Source: Kribbella kalugense (GTDB taxonomy: Bacteria > Actinomycetota > Actinomycetes > Propionibacteriales > Kribbellaceae). From it: a stretch of DNA of 64,000 bases. Made by a program: the position numbers and the translations under genes. Below the pieces are notes generated by a model. That model saw only the letters and a program-made list of their open reading frames with translations. It was not told the DNA's origin and ran no database searches. The stretch lies in assembly GCF_004365875.1 (NCBI RefSeq), contig NZ_SODF01000003.1, positions 481,763 through 545,762 on the forward strand, read 5' to 3'. Shown here piece after piece: positions 17,453-25,956 of the stretch. How positions within the stretch are numbered: position 1 is the stretch's first letter; every line of letters begins with the position of its first letter.

Positions 17453-17654
17453 ACGCCTTGTACGCACGGACACCCCAGGTGCCGAGCAGTACGGCGATCA
17501 GCAGGTTCACGATGACCAGGATGGTGTGCGCCACGTAGTACCCGGTCGGGCGGCCCTCGGTGTCCATCAGCGCTTTGATGAAGCGCAGATACGTGATGAC
17601 GTTCCAGGCGGCGATGGCCAGCAGGATCAGGGCGTGCTTGCGTTCGAGTTTCAC
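17424..17654 (-). CDS. Small SCO4848-like membrane protein
   Basis: A 76-residue protein with two transmembrane helices (about residues 8-24 and 41-65) and a short basic tail. The pattern MKLERKHALILLAIAAWNVI...FIKAL resembles the SCO4848 family of actinomycete membrane proteins, whose function is unknown. It starts with GTG immediately after the LuxR-type regulator stop, so it is probably co-transcribed and translationally coupled with it. Confidence 0.75.
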   Translation of the reverse strand: MKLERKHALILLAIAAWNVITYLRFIKALMDTEGRPTGYYVAHTILVIVNLLIAVLLGTWGVRAYKASKASQNSPV

Positions 17655-20417
17655 CTAGCCATTGTGACCAGGGCGGTCCACGGTCCGGAGTAGCTGGGTG
17701 CGGTTGGCGACGCCGAAGCGGCGGTAGAGGCGGGTGAGCTGGGACTCGACCGCCTTCACCGACAGGTAGAGGGCCGCGGCGATCTCGCGGTTGGTGGAGC
17801 CGTCGCGGACCATCGAGACGATCTGCTGCTCGTTGTCGGTCAGCTCGGAGGGCTGCCGGCTCCGGCTCGGTACGTCGAGACGCGCGAGCTCAGTCTCGGC
17901 CACCTCGCGCCAGGCGGGAGCGCCGTACGCCTCGAACTGCTCGATCGCGTCCAGGAACGCGGTCCGCGCGACCGATCGGCGGCGGGCCTGCCGGGCGACG
18001 CGGCCACGGGTGAGTTCGCAGCGGGCGAGGTCGAGCGGGTAGACCCGGTCCCCCGCCGTACTGATCGTCTTCTCGAGCAGCTCCAGCGCCGCGGCCGGGT
18101 CGCCCTGCTTGGCGATCAGCAGCGCCTCGGACCGGGCCAGGCCGATCATGATCACGGCGCGGTCCAGGTTCTCCGCGCGGGTCCGGATCTCGGCGATCAG
18201 CGCGGCCGCGTCGTCCAGCCGGCCGGCCGCGACCAGCGCCTCGGCATAGTCGGCGTGCCACGGGATCACGGCCGGGTCGTACGGCATCGCGGCCTCGCCC
18301 GACTCGGCGACCGCGTCGAACGACTCGACCGCACGCTGCGGATCCCCGGTCAGCACCCCGATCAGCCCGAGACTGACCAGCGCCGGGCCGGTCCACTCGT
18401 CGTTCGCGACCAGGCGGACGCCTTCGAGCGCGGCCTCGGCCAACTGCCGGCCCATGGCCGCCGAACCGCCGACCCACTCGGCCCGGCTGGCGATGATCAT
18501 CCCGACCTCGGCCTCGTCACCGATGTCCTGCATCAGCTGGTAGCACTCGTGTCCGGCGGCCAGCGCGTCGGCGCCACGTCCGCTGCGCTCGTAGATCGCG
18601 GTCGCTGAGATCAACGCGGACGCCAGCCAGCGCATCGCGCCGTGGTCGCGGACCTCGTCGACCAGCGCGGTGATCGCCGTGATCGCCTTGTCGGTCCGGC
18701 CGCGGAACAGCTCCCGCATCGCCGCCATCTGGCGCGCGTTCACCACAGTCCTGGTCAGCGGCAGGCTGCTCGCCAGCTCGGCGGCCTGCTCCAGCACGGC
18801 ATCCGAGGACTCATCGGCATCGCGAGCCATCAAGACCGAACTCGCCGCACTCAGCGCGTCGACGATCGCTTCCGTGTCGCCGGACTCGCGCGCCAGATCC
18901 TCGGCGATCCGGGCGTCCTCCTGCGCGTCGTCCAGGCTGCGGTCGAAGTAGTGGCTGTGGCTGCGCTCGATCCGCACCCGGGCCTCCAGCCGCTTGTCCC
19001 CTGCGGCCGCCTCGAATGCTTCCGCGAGCAGCTCGACCCGATGGTCGCGCTCCGGCCAGACCGCGTCGGCGCACAGGAGCAGCGCGGGCACCTTGGTCTC
19101 CGGCGTCATCGCCGCCTGTACGGCGAGGCGCGCCATGTCGGCCGATTCCGCGACGTGTCCGGCAGCTGCTGCGTCGTCGGCGGCCCGGGTCAGTCTCCGG
19201 GCGCGTTCGTCCGGCTGCGTGCTCGGCGTCCGGTCTGCGCTTAGCTTCCAGAGGGTCGCGGCGGCACCGGGCGCGCCACGGCCGGCCGCAACGACAGCGG
19301 CCTCCTCGATGGTGACCGCCAGCTCCGGGTCTGCCTCCTGGGTGGCGAGAGCGCGGTGGGTCGCCTTCTCGACCGGCTCGTCGACCACGGCCGCCAGCTG
19401 GGCGTGGGCCTGACGGCGGGCGGCAGACGTGGCTTCGGCGTAAACGAACTCGCGGAGCAGCGGGTGGGTGAAGCGGAGGCGTTCGGCGGTGATGTCGATC
19501 AGCCCGAGGGTCTCGGCTTCGGCCAGGTTGGTGTCGATCCGGCGGTCGAGGGACCGGGCGAGCTGGGTCGTGGTCGGGCGCGGCGAGGACGCGGCGTGCA
19601 GGAGCAGCTCGTGGGCGCCGGCAGTCAGGTCGGACAGGCGGTCGCCGAGCAGGATCTTGAGCCGGCTGGACACCGGGAGCGGGTCGTTCGGCGAGACGCT
19701 CTTCGGATGCCGCAGTACTGCGCGACCGAGCTCGAGCGCCATGAACGGGTTGCCGGCGCTCGCCGCGAAGATCCGCCGCGCAGTACGGACCGGGAGCGGG
19801 CTCGACAGACGCTGGCGGAGCAAGCCGAGAACGTCCGGCTCGGTCAGCGGCGGGACCTCGAGCTGGAGCACGGGCTCCGGGCAGGCGTCGGCCATGATCG
19901 GCAGGTCGCCATCGGCCACCTGCTCAGTCGCGAGCAAGTGCACGCCCTCGGACAGGCGGCGGGCGCAGAAGGTCAGGACCTCGAGGCTGGACGGGTCCAC
20001 CCACTGGATGTCGTCGACGACCAGGAGGACCGGGCCGGTGGTGGCGAGGCGGCGGAGGACGTGCAGTACGGCGAGGCGGACAGCGAGCTCGTCCCGGACG
20101 GTGTCGGGCGCACTCGCCTTCAGCAGCGCGACCTCGAGAGGTTGACGGAGATGGTCGGGGAGCACCTGCCAGGCGAACTCGAGCTGGTTGGACAGCAGAT
20201 CCAGCAGTGTGACGTACGGGAGGCCGGCCTCCGAATTGGACGGGGCCGCGCTGAGAATCCGGCAGCCCTTCCGGCCACGCTCCGCGACGAGAGCCCGGCC
20301 GAGAGCCGACTTGCCGATACCGGTCGGGCCGTAGAGCAGCACACTGCCGCTGGTCTCGAGCTGCTTGGTAGCACGCTCGACCAGTCCGGCACGCCCGACC
20401 AGCTCGTCGTCAGTCAT
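17655..20417 (-). CDS. LAL-type LuxR family regulator with AAA ATPase domain
   Basis: A 920-residue large ATP-binding LuxR regulator of the MalT-like type. The N-terminal STAND/AAA domain has Walker A GPTGIGKSAL (around residue 30) and Walker B LLVVDDIQWVD. The centre is a long helical TPR-like region (about residues 340-830). The C-terminal LuxR helix-turn-helix (LTDNEQQIVSMVRDGSTNRE and following) occupies the last 65 residues. GGGGAG precedes ATG 20417. Such proteins sense an inducer through the central region and activate transcription; neither inducer nor target is evident here. Confidence 0.92.
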   Translation of the reverse strand: MTDDELVGRAGLVERATKQLETSGSVLLYGPTGIGKSALGRALVAERGRKGCRILSAAPSNSEAGLPYVTLLDLLSNQLEFAWQVLPDHLRQPLEVALLKASAPDTVRDELAVRLAVLHVLRRLATTGPVLLVVDDIQWVDPSSLEVLTFCARRLSEGVHLLATEQVADGDLPIMADACPEPVLQLEVPPLTEPDVLGLLRQRLSSPLPVRTARRIFAASAGNPFMALELGRAVLRHPKSVSPNDPLPVSSRLKILLGDRLSDLTAGAHELLLHAASSPRPTTTQLARSLDRRIDTNLAEAETLGLIDITAERLRFTHPLLREFVYAEATSAARRQAHAQLAAVVDEPVEKATHRALATQEADPELAVTIEEAAVVAAGRGAPGAAATLWKLSADRTPSTQPDERARRLTRAADDAAAAGHVAESADMARLAVQAAMTPETKVPALLLCADAVWPERDHRVELLAEAFEAAAGDKRLEARVRIERSHSHYFDRSLDDAQEDARIAEDLARESGDTEAIVDALSAASSVLMARDADESSDAVLEQAAELASSLPLTRTVVNARQMAAMRELFRGRTDKAITAITALVDEVRDHGAMRWLASALISATAIYERSGRGADALAAGHECYQLMQDIGDEAEVGMIIASRAEWVGGSAAMGRQLAEAALEGVRLVANDEWTGPALVSLGLIGVLTGDPQRAVESFDAVAESGEAAMPYDPAVIPWHADYAEALVAAGRLDDAAALIAEIRTRAENLDRAVIMIGLARSEALLIAKQGDPAAALELLEKTISTAGDRVYPLDLARCELTRGRVARQARRRSVARTAFLDAIEQFEAYGAPAWREVAETELARLDVPSRSRQPSELTDNEQQIVSMVRDGSTNREIAAALYLSVKAVESQLTRLYRRFGVANRTQLLRTVDRPGHNG

Positions 20418-20593
20418 TCAGCTCCCCGAAGGATTACCTTCGCTGATTATCACAGGAAACGACCGTCCGACACGGCAAGTGTCACATCACGAAAGTTTCT
20501 GGACACCATCCTGTCACCGACCGCTGCCCAGATCCGAGCAGTCGCGACGGCACGATCGTGCCGGGGCACCGGATGGTCTACGCCTTGTAGACA

Positions 20594-20639
20594 AAGTTCA
20601 ACCGCCTGCCGAACTCTTGCGCAGCAGGCGGTTGAACTT
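20594..20639 (-). terminator. Strong hairpin terminator after permease gene
   Basis: A perfect 16-bp stem (20594-20609 with 20624-20639) and a 14-nt loop begin 10 bp after the permease stop codon. On the minus strand the stem is followed by CTTTGTCT. It probably ends the polyamine-type operon before the LAL gene, whose promoter must lie in 20418-20593. Confidence 0.75.
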
Positions 20640-20648
20640 AGTTCTGGA

Positions 20649-22151
20649 CTAGATAACTTCGAGGTCGCGCTCGATCTCGGCCAGCTCTTCCTCGCTGCCC
20701 TGGACCTTGGGTCCGGTGAACCAATGGCGAGCGGAGACGAACCAATAGACGGCCGCGAAGCCCAGGACGACCAGGACTGCTAGCGGTGTGTAGTTGAAGG
20801 TGCTGCCGGTGACGGGGCTGACCTGAGGCAGCATGAACAGGATCGTGATGAAGCAGACCCAGACGATCGCGATGATGCCGATCGGGCGGCTCCATCGGCC
20901 GAGGTTCCACGGGCCGGGCTGGAAGCGGTCACCCTGCATGAGCCGGAGCAGGGTGGGCAGGACGTAGGCGATGTAGAGACCGATCACGGCGATCGACGTG
21001 ACTGCGGCGTACGCCGTCGCGTTCCACAGGTACGGCAGGCCGAGGACGAAGGCACCGGCCGCGGCCAGCCAGATCGCGTTGGTTGGCGTCCGGGTCCGCT
21101 TGTTGATCTTGTGCCAGAGGCTCGACCCGGGCAATGCGCCGTCCCGGGAGAACGCGTAGATCATCCGCGAGTTCGCCGTCACCGACGACATCCCGCAGAA
21201 CAGCTGGGCTCCGATCACGACCAGCAACAGGATCTTCCCGGTGACCTCACCGACCGCGTCGATGAAGATCTGCGCCGGCGGTACGCCGCTGGAACTGTGC
21301 AGCGACCCGTCGTAGTTCTGGATCGCGAACGTCAGGCCGATCAGCAGCACCCATCCGGCCACGAGTGACACCAGGATCGACATCACGATCCCGCGTGGAC
21401 CGGACCGCGCCGCGTCATGCGTCTCCTCGGTCATGTGCGCGGAAGCGTCGTACCCGGTGAAGGTGTACTGCGCCAGCAGCAAGCCGAGCAGTGCGACGTA
21501 GAAGGTCGAGCCCCACCCGGTGTTGTTGACGAAGTGGCCGAACACGAACGACGCCGACTGGTGCTTGTCCGGTACGAAGACCAGGACGCCGACGATGATC
21601 AGTACGCCGAGAATGTGCCACCAGACGCTGATGTCATTGAGCCGCGCGACCAGTTTCACGCCGAACGAGTTCAGCAAGCCGTGCACGATCAGGATGATCC
21701 CGAACAGCAGGATCGTGTGCCCGGGCGTTGCGGTGAACCCCCACTGCAGGTCCAGGAACGCGTTCAGGAAGAACGCCGCCCCGAAGTCGATCCCGGCCGT
21801 CACCGCGACCTGGCCGAGGAAGTTGAACCACCCGGTGAACCACGACCACGCGGCGCCGTTGGACGGCGCGAGTTTCGCGGACCAGTAGTACAGCCCGCCG
21901 GCGGTCGGGTAGCTCGAGCACACCTCCGCCATCGCGAGGCCAACGAACAAGGTCATCAGCCCGACGATCGGCCAGCCCCAGACGATCATCACCGGGCCGC
22001 CGGTGTTCATCCCGAACCCGTACAGGGTCAGGCAGCCGGACAGGATCGAGATGATCGTGAACGACACCGCGAAGTTCGAGAACCCGGACATCGTCCGGTT
22101 CAGCTCTTGTGCGTAACCCAGTTGGTGCAGGCGATCCTCGTCGTCCGTCAT
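20649..22151 (-). CDS. APC superfamily amino acid/polyamine permease
   Basis: A 500-residue permease with about 12 transmembrane helices. The N-terminal pattern LGYAQELNRTMSGFSNFAVSFTIIS is that of the GABA/choline/polyamine branch (AmAT/BAT family). Start at ATG 22151 with AGGAGG upstream, preferred to an in-frame codon 18 bp earlier. It closes the minus-strand gene group that encodes a gamma-glutamyl-ligation pathway, so it probably imports the amine or polyamine substrate. A terminator hairpin follows its stop. Confidence 0.88.
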   Translation of the reverse strand: MTDDEDRLHQLGYAQELNRTMSGFSNFAVSFTIISILSGCLTLYGFGMNTGGPVMIVWGWPIVGLMTLFVGLAMAEVCSSYPTAGGLYYWSAKLAPSNGAAWSWFTGWFNFLGQVAVTAGIDFGAAFFLNAFLDLQWGFTATPGHTILLFGIILIVHGLLNSFGVKLVARLNDISVWWHILGVLIIVGVLVFVPDKHQSASFVFGHFVNNTGWGSTFYVALLGLLLAQYTFTGYDASAHMTEETHDAARSGPRGIVMSILVSLVAGWVLLIGLTFAIQNYDGSLHSSSGVPPAQIFIDAVGEVTGKILLLVVIGAQLFCGMSSVTANSRMIYAFSRDGALPGSSLWHKINKRTRTPTNAIWLAAAGAFVLGLPYLWNATAYAAVTSIAVIGLYIAYVLPTLLRLMQGDRFQPGPWNLGRWSRPIGIIAIVWVCFITILFMLPQVSPVTGSTFNYTPLAVLVVLGFAAVYWFVSARHWFTGPKVQGSEEELAEIERDLEVI

Positions 22152-22237
22152 TGAGCCTCCTAGACACACAGCGCCTCAATGGTCTTCCCCCAGACCTTTA
22201 CGCAATTGAGGCATCCGGTATCGCGAGTGTCAAGGAG

Positions 22238-22957
22238 TCAGGCGAGAAAGCCGTGCAGGAGGACCGCCGTACCCGAGAGGTGTTCCTGCATCGCCTGCCG
22301 GGCGGCCTCCGGGTCACCGGCCAGGATCGCGTCGACGATCGCCGTGTGCTGCTGGTTCGAGTGCTGGATGTTGCGCTCGAGCAGGGGGATCGCGTCGAGG
22401 AGCTCGTTGAGGCGCATCCGGACGTCGGCCATCGCCGAGGTCAGCGACGGCGAGCCGGTCACCTCGGCGATCGCAAGGTGTAAGCGTGAATCCAGGCGAC
22501 GGTAGTCGGCCAGGCGTGCGGCCGATGTGTCGGCGAGGCAACGTTCAAGATGGTCGCGTTCGCCGCTGCTGAGCTCCCGGGACGCGGCCGTTTCTGCGGC
22601 GCCGGTTTCCAGCACGGAGCGCAGCGTCAGGGCGTCGTCCAGTCCGTCGGCGAGGTCGCGGGCGAGCCGTTTGGCCGTCGTACGGCGGGGTTTCGGCAGC
22701 TGCTCGTTGACGAACGTGCCGCCGTACCGTCCGCGCCGGGACTCGACGTACCCGGCCTCGGTGAGGGCGTGGATCGCCTCCCGGAGCGTGACCCGGCTGA
22801 CGTTCAGCCGGGCCGCCAGCTCGCGCTCCGGCGGCAACCGGTCGCCGGGCACGACGACGCCGAGCTTGATTGCCTGGAGCAACCGCTCGACCGTCTCCTC
22901 GAACGGGTTCCCGGCCCGGACCGGCCGGAACACCGCGTCATCTGCCTGAACGACCAT
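22238..22957 (-). CDS. GntR family (FadR-type, FCD domain) transcriptional regulator
   Basis: A 239-residue regulator. The winged helix (residues about 18-85) has PGDRLPPERELAARLNVSRV. The C-terminal FCD ligand domain has the metal-binding pattern DYRRLDSRLHLAI and later histidines. Residues FVNEQL follow the wing. It lies between the catabolic enzymes and the permease and probably represses the group in the absence of the amine. Its ATG is only 9 bp from the edge of the palindromic element at 22967-23135, with no SD visible, so its leader has been replaced by that element. Confidence 0.9.
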   Translation of the reverse strand: MVVQADDAVFRPVRAGNPFEETVERLLQAIKLGVVVPGDRLPPERELAARLNVSRVTLREAIHALTEAGYVESRRGRYGGTFVNEQLPKPRRTTAKRLARDLADGLDDALTLRSVLETGAAETAASRELSSGERDHLERCLADTSAARLADYRRLDSRLHLAIAEVTGSPSLTSAMADVRMRLNELLDAIPLLERNIQHSNQQHTAIVDAILAGDPEAARQAMQEHLSGTAVLLHGFLA

Positions 22958-22966
22958 GAGGCCAGA

Positions 22967-23135
22967 CTAGGGGGTGTCTCCCGCTCCCACGCCGTAGCGA
23001 GCAGGTGCTCGGTGCGGTGCATCGGCGCGCGGGAGCGAAGGTCTCGATGCGGAGCATCGTGGCCTTTGCTCACGTGCGCCGAGGTGCCGTGCCGAGTGCC
23101 GCGCAGTAGGCGTGGGAGCGGGAGACACCCCCTAG
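22967..23135. mobile_element. 169-bp palindromic MITE-like element
   Basis: A perfect 27-bp terminal inverted repeat (22967-22993 with 23109-23135) has CTAG at both outer ends. The inner part is an almost continuous imperfect palindrome centred on 23052, with a 6-bp perfect core stem (23045-23050 with 23054-23059). Among the inner pairs I count nine G-T wobbles and three mismatches in 23004-23100. No ORF. If CTAG is a target duplication, as in some IS5-type insertions, the inverted repeat is 23 bp beginning GGGGTGTCTCCC. Its right edge contains the TAG stop of the SDR gene and its left edge lies 9 bp from the gntR start. A MITE is my best reading; a dedicated regulatory hairpin is the alternative. 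Confidence 0.6.
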
Positions 23136-23908
23136 ATCGGTGTTACGTAGGCGCCCGAGATTCCGCCGTCGACGAGGAACGTGTTGGCGGTGATGAAGGA
23201 CGAGTCGTCGCTGGCCAGGAAGGCGACCGCGGCGGCGATCTCGTCGGGTTCGCCGAAGCGACCCATCGGGACGTGGACCAGGCGGCGCTGGGCGCGCTCC
23301 GGGTCCTTGGCGAACAGCTCGGTCAGGAGTGGGGTGTTCACCGGGCCCGGGCAGAGTGCGTTCACCCGGATCCCCTGCCGGGCGAACTCGACGCCGAGCT
23401 CCCGGCTCATCGCCAGTACGCCGCCCTTCGAAGCGGAGTACGAGATCTGCGAGGTCGCCGCGCCCATCACCGCGACGAACGACGCCGTGTTGATGATCGA
23501 CCCCTTGCCCTGCCGTTGCATGTAAGGGATCGCGGCCTTGCAGCACAGGTAGACCGAGGTCAGGTTGACCTCCTGGACCTTTCGCCACGCCTCCAGTCCG
23601 GTGTCCAGGATCGACGCGTCATCGGGCGGCGAGATGCCGGCGTTGTTGAAGGCGATGTCCACGCTGCCGTAGGTGTCGAAGGCCTGTTTGAAGAGGTTCT
23701 CGACCGCAGTGGGGTCGGTGACGTCGGTCTGCACGAAGAGGCCGCCGACCTCGTCCGCGGCAGCCTTGCCGGCGGCCGGATCGAGGTCACCGATCACGAC
23801 GTGCGCGCCCTCCGCTGCAAGCCGTCGTACCGTGGCCAGACCGATCCCGCTCGCACCACCGGTCACCACGGCGACGCGACCCTCGAGCCGATGAGCTTGT
23901 GAGTCCAT
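23132..23908 (-). CDS. Short-chain dehydrogenase/reductase
   Basis: A 258-residue classical SDR. Cofactor motif TGGASGIG (around residues 17-24), the NNAG motif (FNNAGIS), catalytic Ser-Tyr-Lys with YSASKGGV, and the PG motif LCPGPVNT. Acidic Asp in VIGDLD after beta-2 suggests NAD preference. The ATG abuts the aldehyde dehydrogenase stop, so it is co-transcribed with it. It may oxidise an alcohol intermediate or reduce an aldehyde in the amine pathway; substrate unknown. Its TAG stop lies inside the CTAG end of the palindromic element. Confidence 0.9.
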   Translation of the reverse strand: MDSQAHRLEGRVAVVTGGASGIGLATVRRLAAEGAHVVIGDLDPAAGKAAADEVGGLFVQTDVTDPTAVENLFKQAFDTYGSVDIAFNNAGISPPDDASILDTGLEAWRKVQEVNLTSVYLCCKAAIPYMQRQGKGSIINTASFVAVMGAATSQISYSASKGGVLAMSRELGVEFARQGIRVNALCPGPVNTPLLTELFAKDPERAQRRLVHVPMGRFGEPDEIAAAVAFLASDDSSFITANTFLVDGGISGAYVTPI

Positions 23909-25255
23909 TCAGTCCTCCGTACTGATGAAGATGTTCTTGGTCTCGGTGAACGCGGCCAGCGCGTCCGGACCGAGTTCCCGACCGAGGCCGGACTGCTTGT
24001 AGCCGCCGAACGGTGTCGAGTACCGGACCGACGAGTGCGAGTTGATGGAGAGATTGCCGGCTTCGACACCGCGGCCGACCCTGATCGCGCGACCGACGTC
24101 CCGCGTCCAGATCGAGCCGGACAGCCCGTACTCGCTGTCGTTCGCGATCCGCAGCGCGTCGGCCTCGTCCTCGAACGGGATCACCGCGACCACCGGCCCG
24201 AAGATCTCCTCGCGGATCGCCCGGTCCGACGCCGGCGCGAGGACCGTCGGCGGGAACCAGAAGCCGGGGCCGCTCGGCGCAGTCCCTTGAAATGCTGGGT
24301 TCTCGACGTACGACGCCACTTGCTCGCGTTGCTTGGCGGAGATCAGCGGCCCCATCTCCGTTGCCGGATCGCTCGGATCGCCGACCTTGAAGTTCTTCAC
24401 TGCGGGTTCGAGGAGTTCCAGGAAGCGGTCGTACGCCTTGTTTTCAACGAGGATCCGGGATCGCGCGCAACAGTCCTGGCCGGCGTTGTCGAACACGCCG
24501 TACGGCGCTTGCGCTGCCGCCTTCTCCAGGTCCGCGTCGGCGAAGACGACGTTCGCGGACTTGCCACCCAGCTCCAGCGTCAACCGCTTCACCTGGTCGG
24601 CACAGCCGGCCATGATCTGTTTGCCTACTGTGGTCGAGCCGGTGAAGACGATCTTCCGGACGGCGGGATGCGTGACGAACCGTTGCCCGACCACGGTGCC
24701 TTTGCCTGGCACGACTTCGAATACCCCGGGCGGAATGCCGGCCTCCAGCGCCAGCTCGCCGAGCCGGATCGCGGTCAGCGGCGTGAGCTCGGCCGGCTTG
24801 AGTACGACGGTGTTGCCGGCGGCAAGGGCTGGGGCGAAACCCCAACCCGCGATCGGCATCGGGAAGTTCCAGGGCACGATCACGCCCACCACGCCCAGGG
24901 GTTCGTGGAAGGTGATATCGATGCCCCCAGCAACGGGAATCTGCTTGCCGAACAGGCGTTCCGGCGCGGCCGCGTAGTACGTCAGGACGTCGCGGACGTT
25001 GCCTGCCTCCCAGCGGGCGTTGCCGATCGTGTGGCCGGCGTTCTCGACCTCCAGCTCGGCCAGGTTCTCCAGGTCGGCGTCGACCGCGTCGGCGAACCGT
25101 CTCAGCAGCTTGCCGCGGTCGGCGGGCGTCACGTTTCGCCAAGTTTCGAAGGCCTTTGCGGTTCTGGCGATCGCGGCGTCCGTCTCTTCTTCGGTGGCCA
25201 GCGAGATCGTGCGGATCACCTTTTCGGTGGCCGGGTTGATCACGTCATACGTCAC
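23909..25255 (-). CDS. Aldehyde dehydrogenase (gamma-glutamyl-aminoaldehyde type, PuuC-like)
   Basis: A 448-residue NAD(P)-dependent aldehyde dehydrogenase. Start GTG 25255 overlaps the C26 hydrolase stop (GTGA) and has AGGAG six bases upstream, so the longer frame to 25747 is rejected. Motifs: PWNFPMPIAGW, FTGSTTVGKQI, the catalytic Glu in LELGGKSANVV and the catalytic Cys in NAGQDCCARSR. In the gamma-glutamyl-polyamine route it would oxidise gamma-glutamyl-aminobutyraldehyde to the acid before the C26 enzyme releases glutamate. That role rests on gene context. Confidence 0.92.
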   Translation of the reverse strand: MTYDVINPATEKVIRTISLATEEETDAAIARTAKAFETWRNVTPADRGKLLRRFADAVDADLENLAELEVENAGHTIGNARWEAGNVRDVLTYYAAAPERLFGKQIPVAGGIDITFHEPLGVVGVIVPWNFPMPIAGWGFAPALAAGNTVVLKPAELTPLTAIRLGELALEAGIPPGVFEVVPGKGTVVGQRFVTHPAVRKIVFTGSTTVGKQIMAGCADQVKRLTLELGGKSANVVFADADLEKAAAQAPYGVFDNAGQDCCARSRILVENKAYDRFLELLEPAVKNFKVGDPSDPATEMGPLISAKQREQVASYVENPAFQGTAPSGPGFWFPPTVLAPASDRAIREEIFGPVVAVIPFEDEADALRIANDSEYGLSGSIWTRDVGRAIRVGRGVEAGNLSINSHSSVRYSTPFGGYKQSGLGRELGPDALAAFTETKNIFISTED

Positions 25256-25956
25256 GTTGCACTCCTGATCAGAGCGGTGAACAGCCGCAGGTCGTCGGGG
25301 GTCTCCTCCGGATGCCATTGCACACCGAGCGCGAAGTCGTGGCCTCTGACTTCGGCCGCCTCGACCGTTCCGTCGCCGGCGCGGGCGGTGACCTTCAACG
25401 CCGGTGCGACGACATCGATGGCCTGGTGGTGGTAGCAACTGCCGCCGGCGTGATCGCCGAGGATGCGAGCGGTGAGGGTGCCGGGCTCGACCTTCACCTC
25501 GGTGGTGCCGAACACCGCGGGCGACGGGCGGTGCTCGTCGTGCGCGACGACGTCGGGGAGGTGCTGGTGCAGCGTGCCGCCGAGGGTGACGTTGAGCATC
25601 TGGAGGCCTCGGCAGATCGCGAGGAGCGGGAGATCGCGGTCCAAGGCGGCCTCGATCAGCACGCGCTCGTGCTCGTCGCGGCCCGGTCTGGTGTCGACTG
25701 TTTCGGGATGCGCTGACGCTTGATAGGACGCCGGATCGACGTCGCAACCGCCTGCGATGACCAGGCCGTCGAGCACGTCGAGGATTGTGGTGTCGGTGCC
25801 GACTGGAGGCAGTAGAAGCGGCACCCCTCCGGCCGCGACTACCGCATCCAGGTACACCTTCGGGAGCAGAGCAGCCTCCCGCTGCCAGATCCCCCAGGTC
25901 GCCGGCTCCAGGTACGTCGTGATGCCGATCCGGGGCCTAGAGTCGTTCGAAACCAC
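25252..25956 (-). CDS. Gamma-glutamyl-gamma-aminobutyrate hydrolase family (C26, PuuD-like)
   Basis: About 234 residues of class-I glutamine-amidotransferase fold. Catalytic Cys in LAICRGLQMLN and His/Glu in GVQWHPEE form the triad, and GGCDVDP matches the PuuD-type loop. I choose GTG 25956, which overlaps the upstream ligase gene by 20 bp with GGGAG upstream; an in-frame codon at 25995 is less likely. PuuD hydrolyses gamma-glutamyl-GABA to glutamate and GABA. The surrounding gamma-glutamyl ligase and aldehyde dehydrogenase support such a role. Confidence 0.9.
   Translation of the reverse strand: MVSNDSRPRIGITTYLEPATWGIWQREAALLPKVYLDAVVAAGGVPLLLPPVGTDTTILDVLDGLVIAGGCDVDPASYQASAHPETVDTRPGRDEHERVLIEAALDRDLPLLAICRGLQMLNVTLGGTLHQHLPDVVAHDEHRPSPAVFGTTEVKVEPGTLTARILGDHAGGSCYHHQAIDVVAPALKVTARAGDGTVEAAEVRGHDFALGVQWHPEETPDDLRLFTALIRSAT

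Noticed and set aside
23909..25747. Aldehyde dehydrogenase with a 164-residue N-terminal extension
   Set aside because: The extension is Arg/Pro-rich shadow of the C26 hydrolase gene; GTG 25255 has an SD and a GTGA overlap.
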